NCBI GenBank assembly: GCA_030549495.1
Contig: JAUIRK010000007.1
Coordinates: 62,001 to 126,000, forward strand
Origin: Nectonema munidae
Taxonomy: Eukaryota; Nematomorpha; Nectonematoida; Nectonematidae
Length of the DNA: 64,000 bases
Reading direction: 5' to 3'
Below, one piece after another: positions 23,885 to 38,800 of the stretch (position 1 is the stretch's first letter; each line of letters starts with the position of its first letter). The position numbers and the translations under genes are program-made. A model generated the notes under the pieces. That model had not been told where the DNA came from. It did not search any database and worked only from the letters and a program-made list of their open reading frames with translations.

Positions 23885-26800
23885 GTAAGATTTCCACATT
23901 TATAGAAAGAGTATTCCTAAGCAGTATTTTAAATTTTTAAATATAAAAAACAAAACTTTTTAATTACATGCATAAAAGTTATGATTATTAGTTCAAGTGT
24001 TTTTCTTGATTTTTATCCAAAAACATCAATTATTTTAACTTTATCAATGCATCTGAAAATTTCAGGTAAAATTGACATGTCATAAAGAGTGTTTTCAACT
24101 TTTTTGGTTTAATGTAGATCCAACGTACAAAAATATATTGGAATCCTGCATGAACCAACTGCATTTAAATTGAATTAAAATGTGATTTCCAAGTTTTATC
24201 ATTAAGATTGCTTGGTAGTTTGGATTTTTCACAAGCATACACTTATAAGATACAGATATCACTATTTTTATACTCGAGGAACATGAAAAGTTGTCTCTAA
24301 ATTGCTCATGCATTTTATCCGAAACATATGCATCCATTAAAGTTTTAATGAGAAATGTCCTAATCAAAAAGGATATAATATAAGGGTGGCACCTAAAATA
24401 TCATAATGCTACCGATTGAAATGGATAAACGCGATGCTTATTTAATTGAAGAAGTTGGAGGGAAGGATTCAATTTCAATGCAAGCAATATTTATATCTTT
24501 ATTGCGATAAATATTTAATACACACATCCTTTTTTTCGAAAGCATATTTAAGTTAATTATTTTCTAAATTGGAAATTATGATTCCTAGTTAATTTCAGGT
24601 CATTTGTAATTTGAAAGTGGTGTTTCGATTTTTTCAAAGTACTCTTGTATCTTTAATAATAATAGATCTAATATCGGTACTATGAGATTGTAATCATTTG
24701 TATCTCCATTTAATTTAATCATGTTACGATAGTCCAACCATGTTGTTCTTTCCACATAAATAAAGCGTTTTTGTTTCCCATTCAGTGAAAATATGAATTT
24801 GTCTTTTCTTTTTGTCTTCACGTGTATCTTAACTATTTTTTATTCTTTGCTCGACCCTATTAAAGTTTCAGCGGACACCCATAAGTATAGATATTTTCCA
24901 CTAGCATGCCATGAATTGTCATCTCATTTTCCCATTCTAGAACCTAAATCGCGCCAGTATTTCAACGCTGAAAGACCTCCGAAAAATCCTCTGATGCCCT
25001 ACAAAGTCTCTTGTGTATACTCTCCGCATGACTTCTACATTTGCGAGGTATTCTTCCTCTCTAACCTCGTGTTTGCGTGGATACTTATTTGAAAAAGGGG
25101 GCCAAACTTTCGGGGCAGCGCCGCATCTGCGATATATGTTTTTGGACAAGCTCGCTCGACTGCTTTTGTACTTCACAAAAGAATTTGTGTACAGCGTAAA
25201 CTAAGCCATGCATTTCCAAACACTTCTTCTTTTACATTTTGTGCACTATGGTTCAATTTAGTTTCTAATTTATTCCATTGAATTTTCCCATATCCAATTT
25301 TTCCTATGGATTTCGTGAACAAAATTGAGTATATTATATGGAATTACATGAAATTTCTAGGCATTTTAGCGTATTCAGAAAATCCTGTGTGAAACAGTGA
25401 TTTTAAGAATTTCCTGAAAGTTTTTAGGATTTCATTGAAACACTGTTTCATAATTTTACTGTAACATATACCAGGGGCACACATCCTCAAAATTATTGGA
25501 GGGGGGGGGCGAATTTTTTTGCAATTTTCAAAATTACTGGTCTGGACATACCACGGGAGACCAAATTCAAGAAATTCTTTAAAATACAGTGTATTCAGCG
25601 CATACTTAAATTTATAAGACTACATTATATTTTTTTACAAAATTGATGAAATTTAAATACTATACTTCCAGCGAAAAGATTTTAATTAAATTTGCATATC
25701 GCATATACACTAGTTTAAAAATATCCAAAATTGTTGGGGGCGAATAGGCTTTTCATTTGAAAATGGAGTAGTCTATCAGGCACACTACAAGAATTGATTA
25801 AAGAATATTTGATTCATAGAGAAAACAACTGAAAACAAATAGCTGAAGGTTGGAGAGTTTTATATGAGTGAATGTAGTCTGAAGAAAAAGAGTCTACTAG
25901 ACACCCTGCGATGTTTATATGAAAAAAATGTGATTGATTCACCGGCTCACATCCTTGAAATTATTGGAGAGGGTGGACTTTCAAACGTCTTCCAAAAAAG
26001 ACAACAAATTTTTCTGAATTCCTACTCCTCTCTTGTCTATTCTATTTCATTCGTAATTAAGCTTAATGTAAACTTTAACCCTCGCCCTATTAAGCTTAAC
26101 GTCAACAATGAATGAGAACTTATATATAGCTCCTTCTTAAACATTTGTCACATCCTTTATGATCAATTACATAAATATATGTTAGCTTGTTGATGATTAC
26201 GATGTTTATAAGGCTGTCCCATTATTATGAAAAACAAAGTTGTTGTTAGCGGCGTTCACATCTGCGGCAATACTTTCTTAGACTTTAAAGTAAAAGTATT
26301 TTAAAAATAGGGGAAAACAACACCCTCACAGATTTTTTGCTGTTGCGCTTTATCTAAACATTTGAATGGTATCTTATCAGATGCTCAACGTCTAATTATC
26401 ATTTATCCGACGCATATTCATGCTATTCTTTAAAACAGGGATGCTGTTTAAATACGGCAGAATTGTCTGTGTCAAGTAATTTCGCTTTTCACAAGTTTGA
26501 CTGGTTTACTTGTTGTGTCAAGGTCTACAACTTGATTTTAGCTGGGTAATATTCTCTTCTGAGAGGGAACAAGTGAGTTACTGTAGACACCTCTTTACTT
26601 TACAGGGAGGATTAGGTATATGTAAAGTGTTTGTCTCCTAAAATGTTTTGACATTTTCTCAGACTAGCTAAATTGTTAGTTGTTAAGAATAATTTCTTAT
26701 AATGCCTTTTAACTATTGATTCATCATTTTTATAATCAATGCCATCCCACATTTGGTGGAATTAACAAACATTGCGATCGTAAGCTTCATTGCGAAATGT

Positions 26801-29800
26801 ATCCTGCTTTCTCTTTTGATATTTTGAAGCCTTTTTGCACATCTTTTGTCCAAAGCACTATGTCATCACCAAACATTATCTGCCGAAAAGCACTTTTTCA
26901 TAAATCTTTTGAGTCTATTTCGCGTGTTCCACTGTAATTGTAGCAATCGTTTCATTATCTTTGTACATAATTTCTAAATATACCGAAATCCTCAGGTATC
27001 TTCTTTTGCATACGATAAAACTTAAGATTTCTCCAATCGTTTCCATGGCTTCCTCTAAGTCTTTAAAAAGACAATGAGTCGGGTCATCTTTTTCCTTATA
27101 CGTATCTGCCTCCTCCAGAATTATCTTCTCTTTTTTACAAAACTGAATAATTGTACGCCTTTCACCAATTAATTTTTCTAAAAGCCCCAATCTACAGCTA
27201 ATTTATTTAATCCATTGATCATAACAATTTTTTAATGGAAAAATATTATGTAGGAAAAATGTTATTCAGTTAGGCTTCTCAATTAGCTCATATTTAGTTA
27301 ATTAGTTAGGATTGATTAATGTCATTTTGGTTGATCAAAATACTTATTTAAAAAACATTTTGTTCCACGCTTGGATAAGTTGTGTTTCGAATCCAAAAGG
27401 TTACATATTGTGCTTGTTTTTTTAATTTCGTACCTTTTATAGATGAATGTAAGTGTGATAACATTGCATTACTTTTATTATGTGGAATTCATGTAACATC
27501 CTTTTATATTTTAGGCTGATGAAAACGAAGATTTATTGTTTTCTCTAAACACTCGCTTAAACAAAGATTATAACAAGAGTCCCTATAATAGATATAAAGT
27601 TATTCATCCATTTAAGGGTATTTATTTTCCAAAAATTATAATAGATTACTTCTACCCACAATTATTTATCCTCAACTTCGCCTTAAATGGCCTATCATTC
27701 TAGATACATGTTAAAATATGTGATTCACATTATTTAGTGCTATTTTTAGGTTAAGAAGCATGAAATGCCTTTTACTTTTATGAATTTGTAGCGTGTTTCA
27801 CCAATACTTCATGTAGACTCTGATTTTTCCATTTATGTTTTAATATATATGCTTTTTAGCTTTTTTTGCACCCACCGAAAAATGTATTCAGAAATTTGTA
27901 TATTACAAGTTTCTTATTCTGCTTTTTTACTTGCAGAACCTCGGTTCATCATTTTTCAAAGTTCAATTCCTCCCCCTCCCTAAACTTTTTCCTTTCCAAA
28001 ATTACAATCCTTAGAATTTGCATTTGAAAAGTTTTCTCAAAATTTACACTCAAATATTCCTAATATAAAACCGAATATCTTCACATTTCTTTCTTATCAG
28101 TGTTTTGTCAAGGCCACCGTAGACAACCTTAATACACACGCCTTTACATTTAATATTTTTATAGTGGAAGTATACACATTTAAAAACAAATAAAAATGAT
28201 TTTTGATTTTTATACTTAAATAAAAATATTGATAGTTTTATCTTTCCTCTGCTCTCCTCAGTCGAACGCTTTGTACTTTCAAAATTTTCCTTCTGCCTAG
28301 GAACTGTTAAATTTCTCCAAGGGCTGAATTTCTTTCGGGCTGAGAACCACTGGTCTATATGAAATAGTTTTGGAATATTTTAAATTGGAAGTTAATAAAT
28401 TGTAGATAAATCTGTGATTAATTAATTTTGATTTGTTAGTGAAAAAGAAGTGTACTTAGATAATAATCATTACTGACCGATTTAAAAAACTTCTGGGTCC
28501 AAGTTTAGATTACGACTCATAAGTTAAGAAAAACTGTTCCAAACTTATTAACGATAAATTGAACGTTAAGATTATTGATACCTATTTTAAATTTTAGCAA
28601 TTTTAGCCCAAGCTTTTTCACTTAAAACCATTTATTTTCTACTTTGATTGACATATTTTTATTTTTAGATATGCCATGTGTAGCTTGGGATGCATGCTCG
28701 GAAAGCTGGCGAAGAGCATTAATAAGAAATGCTGCTTCAAGTGAAGAAATTTGTGTGTTTTTTGTTGATTCAGGAGAATCAGCCACCGTAGGCCTTAAAG
28801 AAATCAGGAAAATTGTCAACGAATACATGAATCTATCTGCCCAGGTAAAATTCTTTTGGTCTATTTATGCTTAAATTTTGTTTAAAAAATTTTAAGTGAA
28901 CTAGTTGTTCAGATTTTAAAAATGTTGAAATTAGTAAAGAAAAGTTAATAATAAAAGATATAGAACTAGAAAAAGTTCATCAATTTTGATACTTAGGAGA
29001 GGTTATAGATCAGATAGGTAGTGTTAGTAACTCAGTAGAACACAGAATAAAACTAGCTTGGAAGAAATTTAAATCTCTAAGCAGTGTTCTATGTGATGAT
29101 ACTTTTTCTTTAAACATAACGGGTTATCCTTATAAAAGGTGTATTAGATCTAGTTTAGTATACAGTAGTCAAAGTTGGGCGTTAAAAGAAGTTGAGAAAA
29201 ATAGGCTAAACAGACAACTGAGATGAGAATGTTAACAATTATTTGTAGATCTAATTGGAAAGACAATTTAAGCAATGAAATAATAAGAAGTTTATGTAAG
29301 GTGGTTTGGGCATGTAAACAGAAGACCATCTGAAGAGTTAATTAATATAGCGTAAAAACAGCAAACTAGTGGTAAATCTAAGGGTTGACCAAAATTAACA
29401 TGGAAGGAAGTAGTTCTTAAGGATAAGAAAAAAAGAAATTTAAAAATAAGGGATGAACAAAATAGGGAATTTTGGAAGTGTAAAATTAGACAGTCTTTTT
29501 ATGTTTTCATAGTTGCAACACCGGCTAGACACTAGCTTATTTGGAAAGTAGCCGTAAAACCGATTTATATATTATATTTCATACCTCTTCCTTATGATCT
29601 CACATTCCTATTCTTTAATGATGATGAAATACCACGTTTTTACCGCCTTTACTAAGGCAACTTTTACTTTTCTTTCAAATTATTCCAACACGTGCACGTA
29701 AAATACTTGTTTCTGCGATATTAAAATTATTCTATATATTTTCTTTCCTAAATGCGTCATAACTCTAGAATCCTTGATTAATTACAAGAATCACCAACGG

Positions 29801-32800
29801 GGAAATTTCCTCCTGGTGGGAAATTCGAGGCAAACAAAGCGAAATAATTACACTGTTTGTTAGCAATGGAAAAAGCTTTGATGGATTTTAATGTATGTGA
29901 GGGAGATAGAGTATGTCTATTGTAGATTGATAGCGTCGTGTCTACCTGTTCTATATGAATAACTATTCTATAATAAGCCCCCCATCTATATTAATAACGC
30001 CCTATCTAAGTCTATCTATCGAATTAACATTCTAAAAGCAAACTAATTACCTATTAACCGTACTAAGCAGTTACCTAATTAAATAAGTGACTGACTATAT
30101 AAATAACAAAAAATTATTTAACTAAGCGACGACTACCTTACAAAGAAACCGTCTATCCTACTGAATAACTAAATTGAAAATACAGAAAGATGATGCTTCC
30201 TTGATAATGATACATTCCTTGTAAAATTCAATCATCATGAACTATTCATTTTTCAGGCTATACATTGTTCTCTCAAAGATATCAAGCCGACAAGTGATCT
30301 GGGTTGGTCTGTTGAGGTAAGCACTACTTGTTTACTCTTCTCCACATGTTATGAATGATTATTTTGAATTAAGGAGATCGCACGATTTGCTGCCATTGTC
30401 AAAAATATAGTTTTACACACTGAATTTATTGGTAAGACATAACTCCTTTCTCGAAAGTTTCTTTTTCACAGGTTAGAATTGGATATTGCAACAGTTGGTA
30501 TTTACAAAAAGCTCTCCAAAAGAGGAAACTATTGTTAAAGCCATTAGCTGAAAGTATTAAACAGCTAGATATAAAATGCAGGCTTTTAATCATTTTAGAA
30601 AGGTTTTAGTATTATATATAGACATATTTGGCCTAACGCCAAGATGCTGAACATGAGAGACAACTTTTTACATATGGCAGGCTCATCTTAACAAAAATAA
30701 GCGATCTGATTTTTTGTTTCATAAGATAGTTGCCATATTTTTTTGTTAAATGAATAACTTCCAATTTTATTTATATTAACGTTAAACGTCCTTTTTTATA
30801 TACATTATACGAAACTTTATGAGCAGCAACTACGACATAACGATGCTTACACAAAACTCATAAATCCAGATTTTTCAAACTTTGAAAGAATAATATTTCT
30901 CTTGAATGGTGACATGCGTGCCATAGTAAGAGCGACCGGTCCTGCGTGCTCCATAGTTGGCTACGCCGCTGTGTATATTTATAATTGACACTTAGAAATA
31001 AAATCAGAAATAATTCAAAATTAAATTGTAGCAAACTTGTCAAATTATGTCTCCCATTTCATATATATCAAAACAAATACGGAGCAATTTATATTTTATA
31101 TTGAAATCTTCGAAGATTATATATCTAATTGATTAGTGACTAAAATGATGAGGCATCTTGAGGTTTCCGCAGATATCAAAGCATGTGATACTTGTGAATG
31201 AAAAGTCTATAAACGAAAAGATAACATATAAGAAATATAAATTTTGCTTCAAAACCAAATGAAATTAATTTGAGCAGCGGTTCTCAACTTCTCTCTGCGT
31301 ATGAACCACTAACCCCATTTATAAATATCGGGGGCCATTTGATTTTTTGTTAAAGATAAAGCATACGTCCGAAAAATTTAGCTAGAAACACGTTTTTAAA
31401 ATGAGAGTATAAAACCAATTCAGCATTTTGCTGTGCAATATTATTTTGAACATTTTTTTAAATTTAACACATTAACTTTTGCAACTAACTTTTTAAACTT
31501 TTCAGTGTTAGTTCACAAATATGCGTTGGCCTAACTTCAGTTTAGAAATTTAACCCATTTAGCACCAATGCTCCTATTTTGGAACATAAGTAATTTCATC
31601 TTCGTCTGCTTTTTTCAATGACTTTGAATATAAATCGTCTGCGTTTTTTAGATATCGTCTGCTTTGCTTGGCCTTAAATGGGTTAAGTCAAATACTAGCG
31701 AAAGACATAAAGCGCATTACCTTGGCCTTTCATAGCCAATATTCACGTGTGCTATATCGAAGTGTTACTAATTTTGTACACAACCTTATCCTCTTATTAT
31801 TTTTTATAATTTGACAATGTTTTATGAAAATAATTTATATTTTTGTCGGGAAGTATGATTTTTAAATTTCACCTATTTTGTAAATAAGATATAGTTGGCA
31901 AAACCACCTATGCTTTGTACTATTGTTTCACTACTTTTCTTGATTTTGTTGTTTTCATTGGTCTTGCCAGACCACCGTAGAGCGCAGACGTATTTTTGTG
32001 ATTTTTAAATAGATTTCATTTTCTTCCCTCGCAGAAAAAAGCAATGAAGTGTGTGCAGTAGTCTTATACGATCATGATGGACGAGATTGCATCAACATAA
32101 ATGCTTATATGTTCTCAAAGAAGTTTGCGTTATGCACTGGCATTAAGTAGGTGATTCGTCTACCATTTCTATTTTTTCATGATGATGATCTTGCAGTTCT
32201 CTGTCTTCTTTTATTTTTTTAGTGAAGCGCGTTATTTCATGCTAATTAATGTTTTTGCTTTTGATATTATTATTATTGGAATAATAATGCTATTTCACAG
32301 CTCTAGGCGATATATTTGGTAATCCAATTAAAATCGATTCTATTTTGGAGAAAGACTTATCATCATTAAAAGAAAAGAGTTGTTCATACTTTTCAAATTA
32401 TCGAATGTCTTATGTATTATATACTAGACTAGATATTGAAATACCTGCTTCTTGACAAATGAAAATTGTTCCTCATTTACTAAACTTTCTTCCATTTCCC
32501 CCTCCCCTTTCTCAAAATGAGTTTCCAAGATTCAGAGCAATATCAAAGCCTTTTTCTTTTGACAATACAAAATGTAAAGTTTCTCTCAAAGTTGACAATC
32601 ACTATCTCCTTCTAACTCGACACTTAATTTATCGAATACTTACCATTGATGAAAATCTATTCAAAATACTGTATTAACGAAATTTCACTTATTTATTTCC
32701 AATATAACTTTTTAAACTGGACCTTGATCAATTGCATTAGAATTGTAATCAAGACATTGTGGTTTTATTTTAGAATTCAAAGGAAAAAATATTTTCTATT

Positions 32801-35800
32801 CGTGCTTATATTTCAAGTCCTACCCATTTGAAGAGGATATGGACTGGAGGGAGAGAAAGAGAGAACCATGATCACGATTCATCCTTCATTTCTTTATTCT
32901 TTATCGTGTCTTTATTTGCAATCCTATATTTGTCTTATTCTAATCCAAAATTTCGTTTTCTGTGCAATCTTTTTGTTTCCTATAGATTGTTTGTTACTTT
33001 TTTCTTATTTTTAGTAATTTGGAGAGTTTGCCTATCTGTCTGTGTTAGTAACTGAGGGTGTTTGTTTCTGTTCTGCTTCTTTAGTTTTTTAAAATTTGTA
33101 CGGCAAAATATTTTGAGCCATTTATAAATGAAATGAACGCAAATGAGATAGCAATCTTTCTCAATGATCAGGATATTGCTGAAGCTACAATTCGAATAGA
33201 TTCTACACAAAAAATTTATTCATACTGTTTCATCGTGTACCTTCTTTTGTATTTTTCAAATCGCAAACAAAAGTATTTGTATTTGTACTCCCGAAATGTC
33301 GAACAAAAGTTCCTGCCTGAAACAACCAAACCGAATCAATATATTTTAAAGTTTTCAGTATATAATGTATTTAAAATGGAATCAGAAGCAAAGATAAAAT
33401 AATATAACTTACAACGGAAAAGAAAACATAAATTTATGTTACTTATGGAGGATGTAAACAAGAAATATCTTATGAGCAACTGTTCAATATTGAATTGGCC
33501 TAAATTACTACGTGAAAAGTGCGCAAATTGGAATTAGGTCCTGGTGGGTAGCCGTTGGATAGCATTTTAATTACTCTTAAATTAGAAGTTATACCCGTAG
33601 TCTTTTTCCACATAAGTGAAATAGTTTGAATATATATGTATATTTTTACTCTTAATAAATCTAAATCACCTTAAACTTATTTTTCAGTTCGTTAAAATAT
33701 TAGATTCACATTTTACTTTGTCTATCAAATGCTATTTTTGTTGTTTTAGTTCAGCGAATGTTGTGCTGAAAAATGATAATCGTACTTTCAGATCAAAAGT
33801 ATGCCATTTTAACTATCATAAAAATGATAAGTGTTTATTCAATAATCCTATATTTTTGTGAAAAAGAAAAAGAATATTGATTATGATCAAGTTAGACTCG
33901 AACCTTGTGAGCTTCTTTATGCAAATTCTCCATCCGAGATTTTCGTTAGATTCCCGGATGATGTTAAAAGTTTAAAACGGTAACGAAACACGCATCTTCA
34001 ACCTGAATTTACTTTGTATGCTTTTTTAGAATTTCCAAGACTTTAAAAAAGCTTGCACTTGAACAACACAAAGAAGAAGATGATGAATTTGAAAGAGTTT
34101 TTGAGGTTGGAGATTCCGTAGCTGTTAATATCTCTTACTACGACGGCTATATTCGAGCCAAGATTATTGATGTCGACAAAGAACAGTCTCCCATCTCATA
34201 TAAGGCAAGTACATAAAAATGAGATGTTACGTTTATATAGAGATTATATCGCATCTGAAAGGATTGAAATATAAGATGCATTAGTTTTAGTTGAAACATG
34301 GATTTCAACAACAAGTTAATCTCCACTTTTCAAAGTATATTTATTTGTAAAAAGAGTCTTAAAATTGAAAAATAGTGATAGTAAAGTATTTTTATGTATA
34401 CTTCTCATTCAATGTTCATAGTCATAAATAGAAAATGAAAACTGTGGATTCTTGAAGAGGACTGAGTTTTGCTAGAGTAGTAAATACATACTTGTGTGAA
34501 TGAACAGCGGGAGGAGGTGGGAACGAAGCAAAACATCGCAAGGCTCGGAGCGAGAAAAACAGACCAGATGTTCAAAGGAGTAGTATGTGAATAAGTATAT
34601 AATAAAAACACTGCCATTATGAAATTCCTATATAAACTTGTTTAAAACTGTATAGCAAAAAAATAATGTGATTTGAGTTCTAATTTTTAAAATTAAAGTT
34701 AAGTTTTTAATCGCTGCGTCCAATCAAAATGAATGCTTTTAAAGGTTCATCCGTCAGTCTTGTTCGGTAAGTTGACTTTACATACTTCATTTTTGAAGAT
34801 GTTTCTTCACAAACATGAGTTGTACCGTAGAGTGATGCCAATCCAGCAGCAAAATTTTCCGAGTTTTGGAAATCCGTTTGGGGGAAACAAAAATTGTTTT
34901 TTCTTTGTTTTTGGGGGCTTCCCCTAAAAAAATTTTCAAAACAGATTCTCCTTTTTCCACACATAAAAAAAATAAATTTTTTTCCCCCCAAAATTTTCCT
35001 TCTTTTTCCCCCCTTTATCTTAGTGTCGTGATTCCAAATTTTTTTTGTCTCATTTACCAATTTTGATTCATCGTTAATCAAAAGGTTATTTTGTAATAAA
35101 TTGAAAGCTACTGGTTGTTCTATTAATTATTGCACTGTAGTCTGTTGGCTAGAGCCTAATTGTGTGGAGTAGAATAAAACTGGAGTTCGAACCCCACTCA
35201 ACACCGATTTAAACGCTATCAGTTTTTTCTTTGAACTTAATGATGAAATTTCACATCCTAGATCCTGCCTCTTGACTACGAGCCGGTTGAAGCGAAATGT
35301 CACTCTTCACAGATTTCTTTGCTTCCGCGGTCATTGAGGCATTTGTCCAGTAGCACCTCCGTCATTCTTCAAGCTGTTCAACCACTTCCTGCCAATTGTG
35401 AAAACTGGCAGTTTAGCACCATCAAGTACATTCAAAATCTCATAGCTAATTTCAAGGAAGCTTGGTACAAAGTAAACAAATATCCACATGTCTCTTGTAT
35501 ATATGCAGCAAAATACACGTCAACGATATTTGAGAGTGTACAGTAGCGGAGTATAGGGGTCGGGATGACGATGGCTCCGTTGTATGAGGGAACCAATTTC
35601 CCTTCTCACAACTGATTTGTGCTAATTTTTTGTTTATCAACTCTTCTTGAAAACAAAAATTTCCCACTCATACCCTTTTTAGTATAATATTTATGTTGCA
35701 ATTTAGAAATAAATTTTAACAACATCATAACAAATAAATAAAAAAGTAGGAAAAACATTGTAAATATAAAAAAAATTATTTAAATATGTAAGGGTGTGAT

Positions 35801-38800
35801 GGAATCGCAAAAGAGTGAGACGTAACTAAAAATGCTATATTTTACATTTAAATTTTGCTTTAGAAAATGTATTTTGTGAATTAAACACTTGGTGTAAACT
35901 CTTAAGCATAAAATATATTGTAGGTTATGGCTATTCCTTTCATATTTCAATTTGCATTATTTAACCTTCTTAATAAAGCTCCTTGTTTTTAAATTCCATA
36001 TTGCATATGTCCTACTTTTCTAAATCACCTATATCTTAAACACTTCTATTGATAATTCTTCTCCTTCAACTCTTCATCTTGTCAGATTTGGTGTTGAAAA
36101 AAACTACAAACATGCCACAATTTATTTCTTAAAACATGTGAATTTGTAGTGTGGGAAAGCATGCTCAGGCTTTGTAGGATATGGACCAATTTATACGCAA
36201 CTACCCCACATAACATCTCCCCTTCTCTACTATTACACCAGCACGTCAGTCCTCATCCATCTTCTTCATGCTTTTTAGTTTTGTAAATTTTATTAAATAT
36301 CTTATAATAATAAATATTTGTAAAAAAGGTCTTGCTTGTACTAAATCGAATGCAACAAATAATACAGGAGTTACGCATTGCATTAAATATACAAATTAAA
36401 AATAGTATCAAGTCTATAAAAATACAAAATTGGAAATTCTATTCTTATGATGATGATGACAGCGCACAACATAAATCATTTCCACATCCAGTCAATTATG
36501 CGATTGTTTTTAGTGCAAAAAGAGTTGAAAATCCGCAATATGTATGAGAAATAGGAATGCTCAAACGTAATTTACGGGAAAGTATTCAACCCCAAATTCT
36601 TTCAGCCTTCTACTTTCAAAGACTCTTTTGCACTCCATTCACATTTCATATCGTTAGCTTCCTTTTGCAATGATTCCAATAAGGACTTAAAATTGGTGTT
36701 CAATTGATTTTGGCACCACTTTCCAAAGAGAATGATTCTTCAGATGTATGTAACATATGGAAAATAAAACTTGAACATTTCAGTAAATGAATCCAGATGT
36801 AAAAAAATGATATCTCAGTTTCGTTGATTATTCTTAGCATCAAAAAATGAATCAGTGAAATTTAAATCTTTATCTGTAATTTCTCTTCTTTCTTTCCTTG
36901 CAAAAAGAATTAAAAAAGAGATATGAGCTTGTAAACACGCATCTCTGTGTGAAATAGAAGAGACAACTAGCGCCCAGATGAATGCGAAAAGTCTTGAATT
37001 CAAAAAGTTATTTTTTACAAAGTTCGTAAACTTTATTACCAAATTCATTGAACTTCGTAGATTATCTGGTTTGCTCTTGTATGTGAATAATGAAGTGAGT
37101 TCTAGTTAGCCAACGATTTTTTGACCAGCTTTAATAATCCAGAGCGAGATTCAATCAGTGATGTACTACTGTCACTTTAGATATCAACAGTTTTTTTTAT
37201 TTGAAAAGCTATAGATGGCAACTCGATCTGATTTTTTATCGAGACAACTTCTTTTTGAAGATTTGGCATCCAGGATCTTAGATATTGAACTCCTAATCCT
37301 TGTCTCGATGAGAACTTTTTAATTATGCACGCAAGAACCATATCGGAACGAAACCTATACTTTTCAGTATTAAAGTACGATAAACTAAATTCAGTTATAG
37401 ATTGCTAACAAGCAGAATTACCAGAAATATATATATATATAGTGTATAGTAACAAGGCTTCCTTGAAATTATTAATGTAATTACTTGCATTCAAAAAATA
37501 CATTAAATTCATTGAAAAGTGTGTATTTAAAAATAAGCTTTCCAACATTTTGAGGTTTAACCCTATTAGTGCTGCACAAAATTTGTCCGTTTAAGTGCTG
37601 AGGGCCGTTTCGCCCCTTCTACTTTTCTTAGATTATAAAAAAAAATTTAATATATTTTTAGTGGGATAGATATATTTCAAAGTGCTGAATCTAGTTCTCT
37701 GTTCAATGTGCCCCTTAAGGTCACTTGGTTCTATATAAAAATTTTGTACACTAATAATAACGATTTTATGAAAAAATTTTAAAGAAATGATTTTTAGGCA
37801 TACATCACAAATTCAATTGATACTTCCAGACATTTTTAAACCATAATGACTAAAACAATGTACAGCAATGCAACAAGCATAATCGATTTAGTATAAAAAA
37901 TTGGTTCTAGGAAAATTCGCCTTAAACAAATTTGCCGTAGGAAAAATCGCTATAAGACAATTTTGCCGTAAAACAAGTGTTTGTGATAAAGACAGTTTGG
38001 TTTCTGAAGTACCATTTTATCTCTTCCAAACAACGAAATTTGGCTTTCGAAGTTTCTGATAAATAAACAACCAATAAGGAAATGGAGTTTTTATTTTTTT
38101 ATTTATTTTTTATTTTATTTATTATCCATTTATTTTTTATTTTATTTTATTATCTGTATGGAGTAATTATTTTTTTATCCGTATTTTCGATCTATTCGGT
38201 AAATATAGTTAAGATCGTCAACTAATTTCAGTCCTCCTCTACTAGTTTCCATTTGATAAACCATCGTCTGCCTACAAAAAACTATAGTCGAAAAAAATAA
38301 AGATAAAATAAAAAACAATGTAAAATAAAAATAAAAAATAGGACAAAAAAATAAAGATAAAATAAAAAAAATTATTACTTGGCCAAATTTGGTTGTTTGA
38401 AAGAGATAAAATGGTACTTCAAAAACCAAACTGTTTTTATCATAAATACTTGTTCTACGAAAAAATTGTCTTACGACGATTTTTCCTATTAGGCGAAATT
38501 TCCCGAGGCGAAAATTCCTGAGGCGAGTTTTCCTACGGCGAATTTCCCGGAAACTTCACAAATTATTTCAAATTTGAAGGATCTGTTTATTGTTTTCTAC
38601 TCTTTGCATTTAACGGTTGTGTTTATCTGAAGATCCAAGTGGTCGAAAATCAGTCAAGGAAGTCCTCAACTTATGACGTATTCGACTTTACGGCCACCTG
38701 TTGTGACAAATGCAATATATACAGTATCCTTTCTTCATGTCACTTATCTTGCATTTTAGAATTTTCTTGAAAATACTCTAATATCTCTACCAAGAGAAAA

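Noticed and set aside
32459-32677. Pro-rich open frame as a Tudor-gene exon
   Set aside because: There are no consistent splice edges or phase with neighbours; it is left unassigned.
35127-35205. tRNA gene
   Set aside because: Box A and box B are present, but no acceptor stem or anticodon arm can be drawn; it is kept only as a SINE-like relic.
38175-38429. 84-codon minus-strand frame rich in Phe
   Set aside because: It lies in the AT-rich centre and arm of the foldback element and has no homology I recognise.
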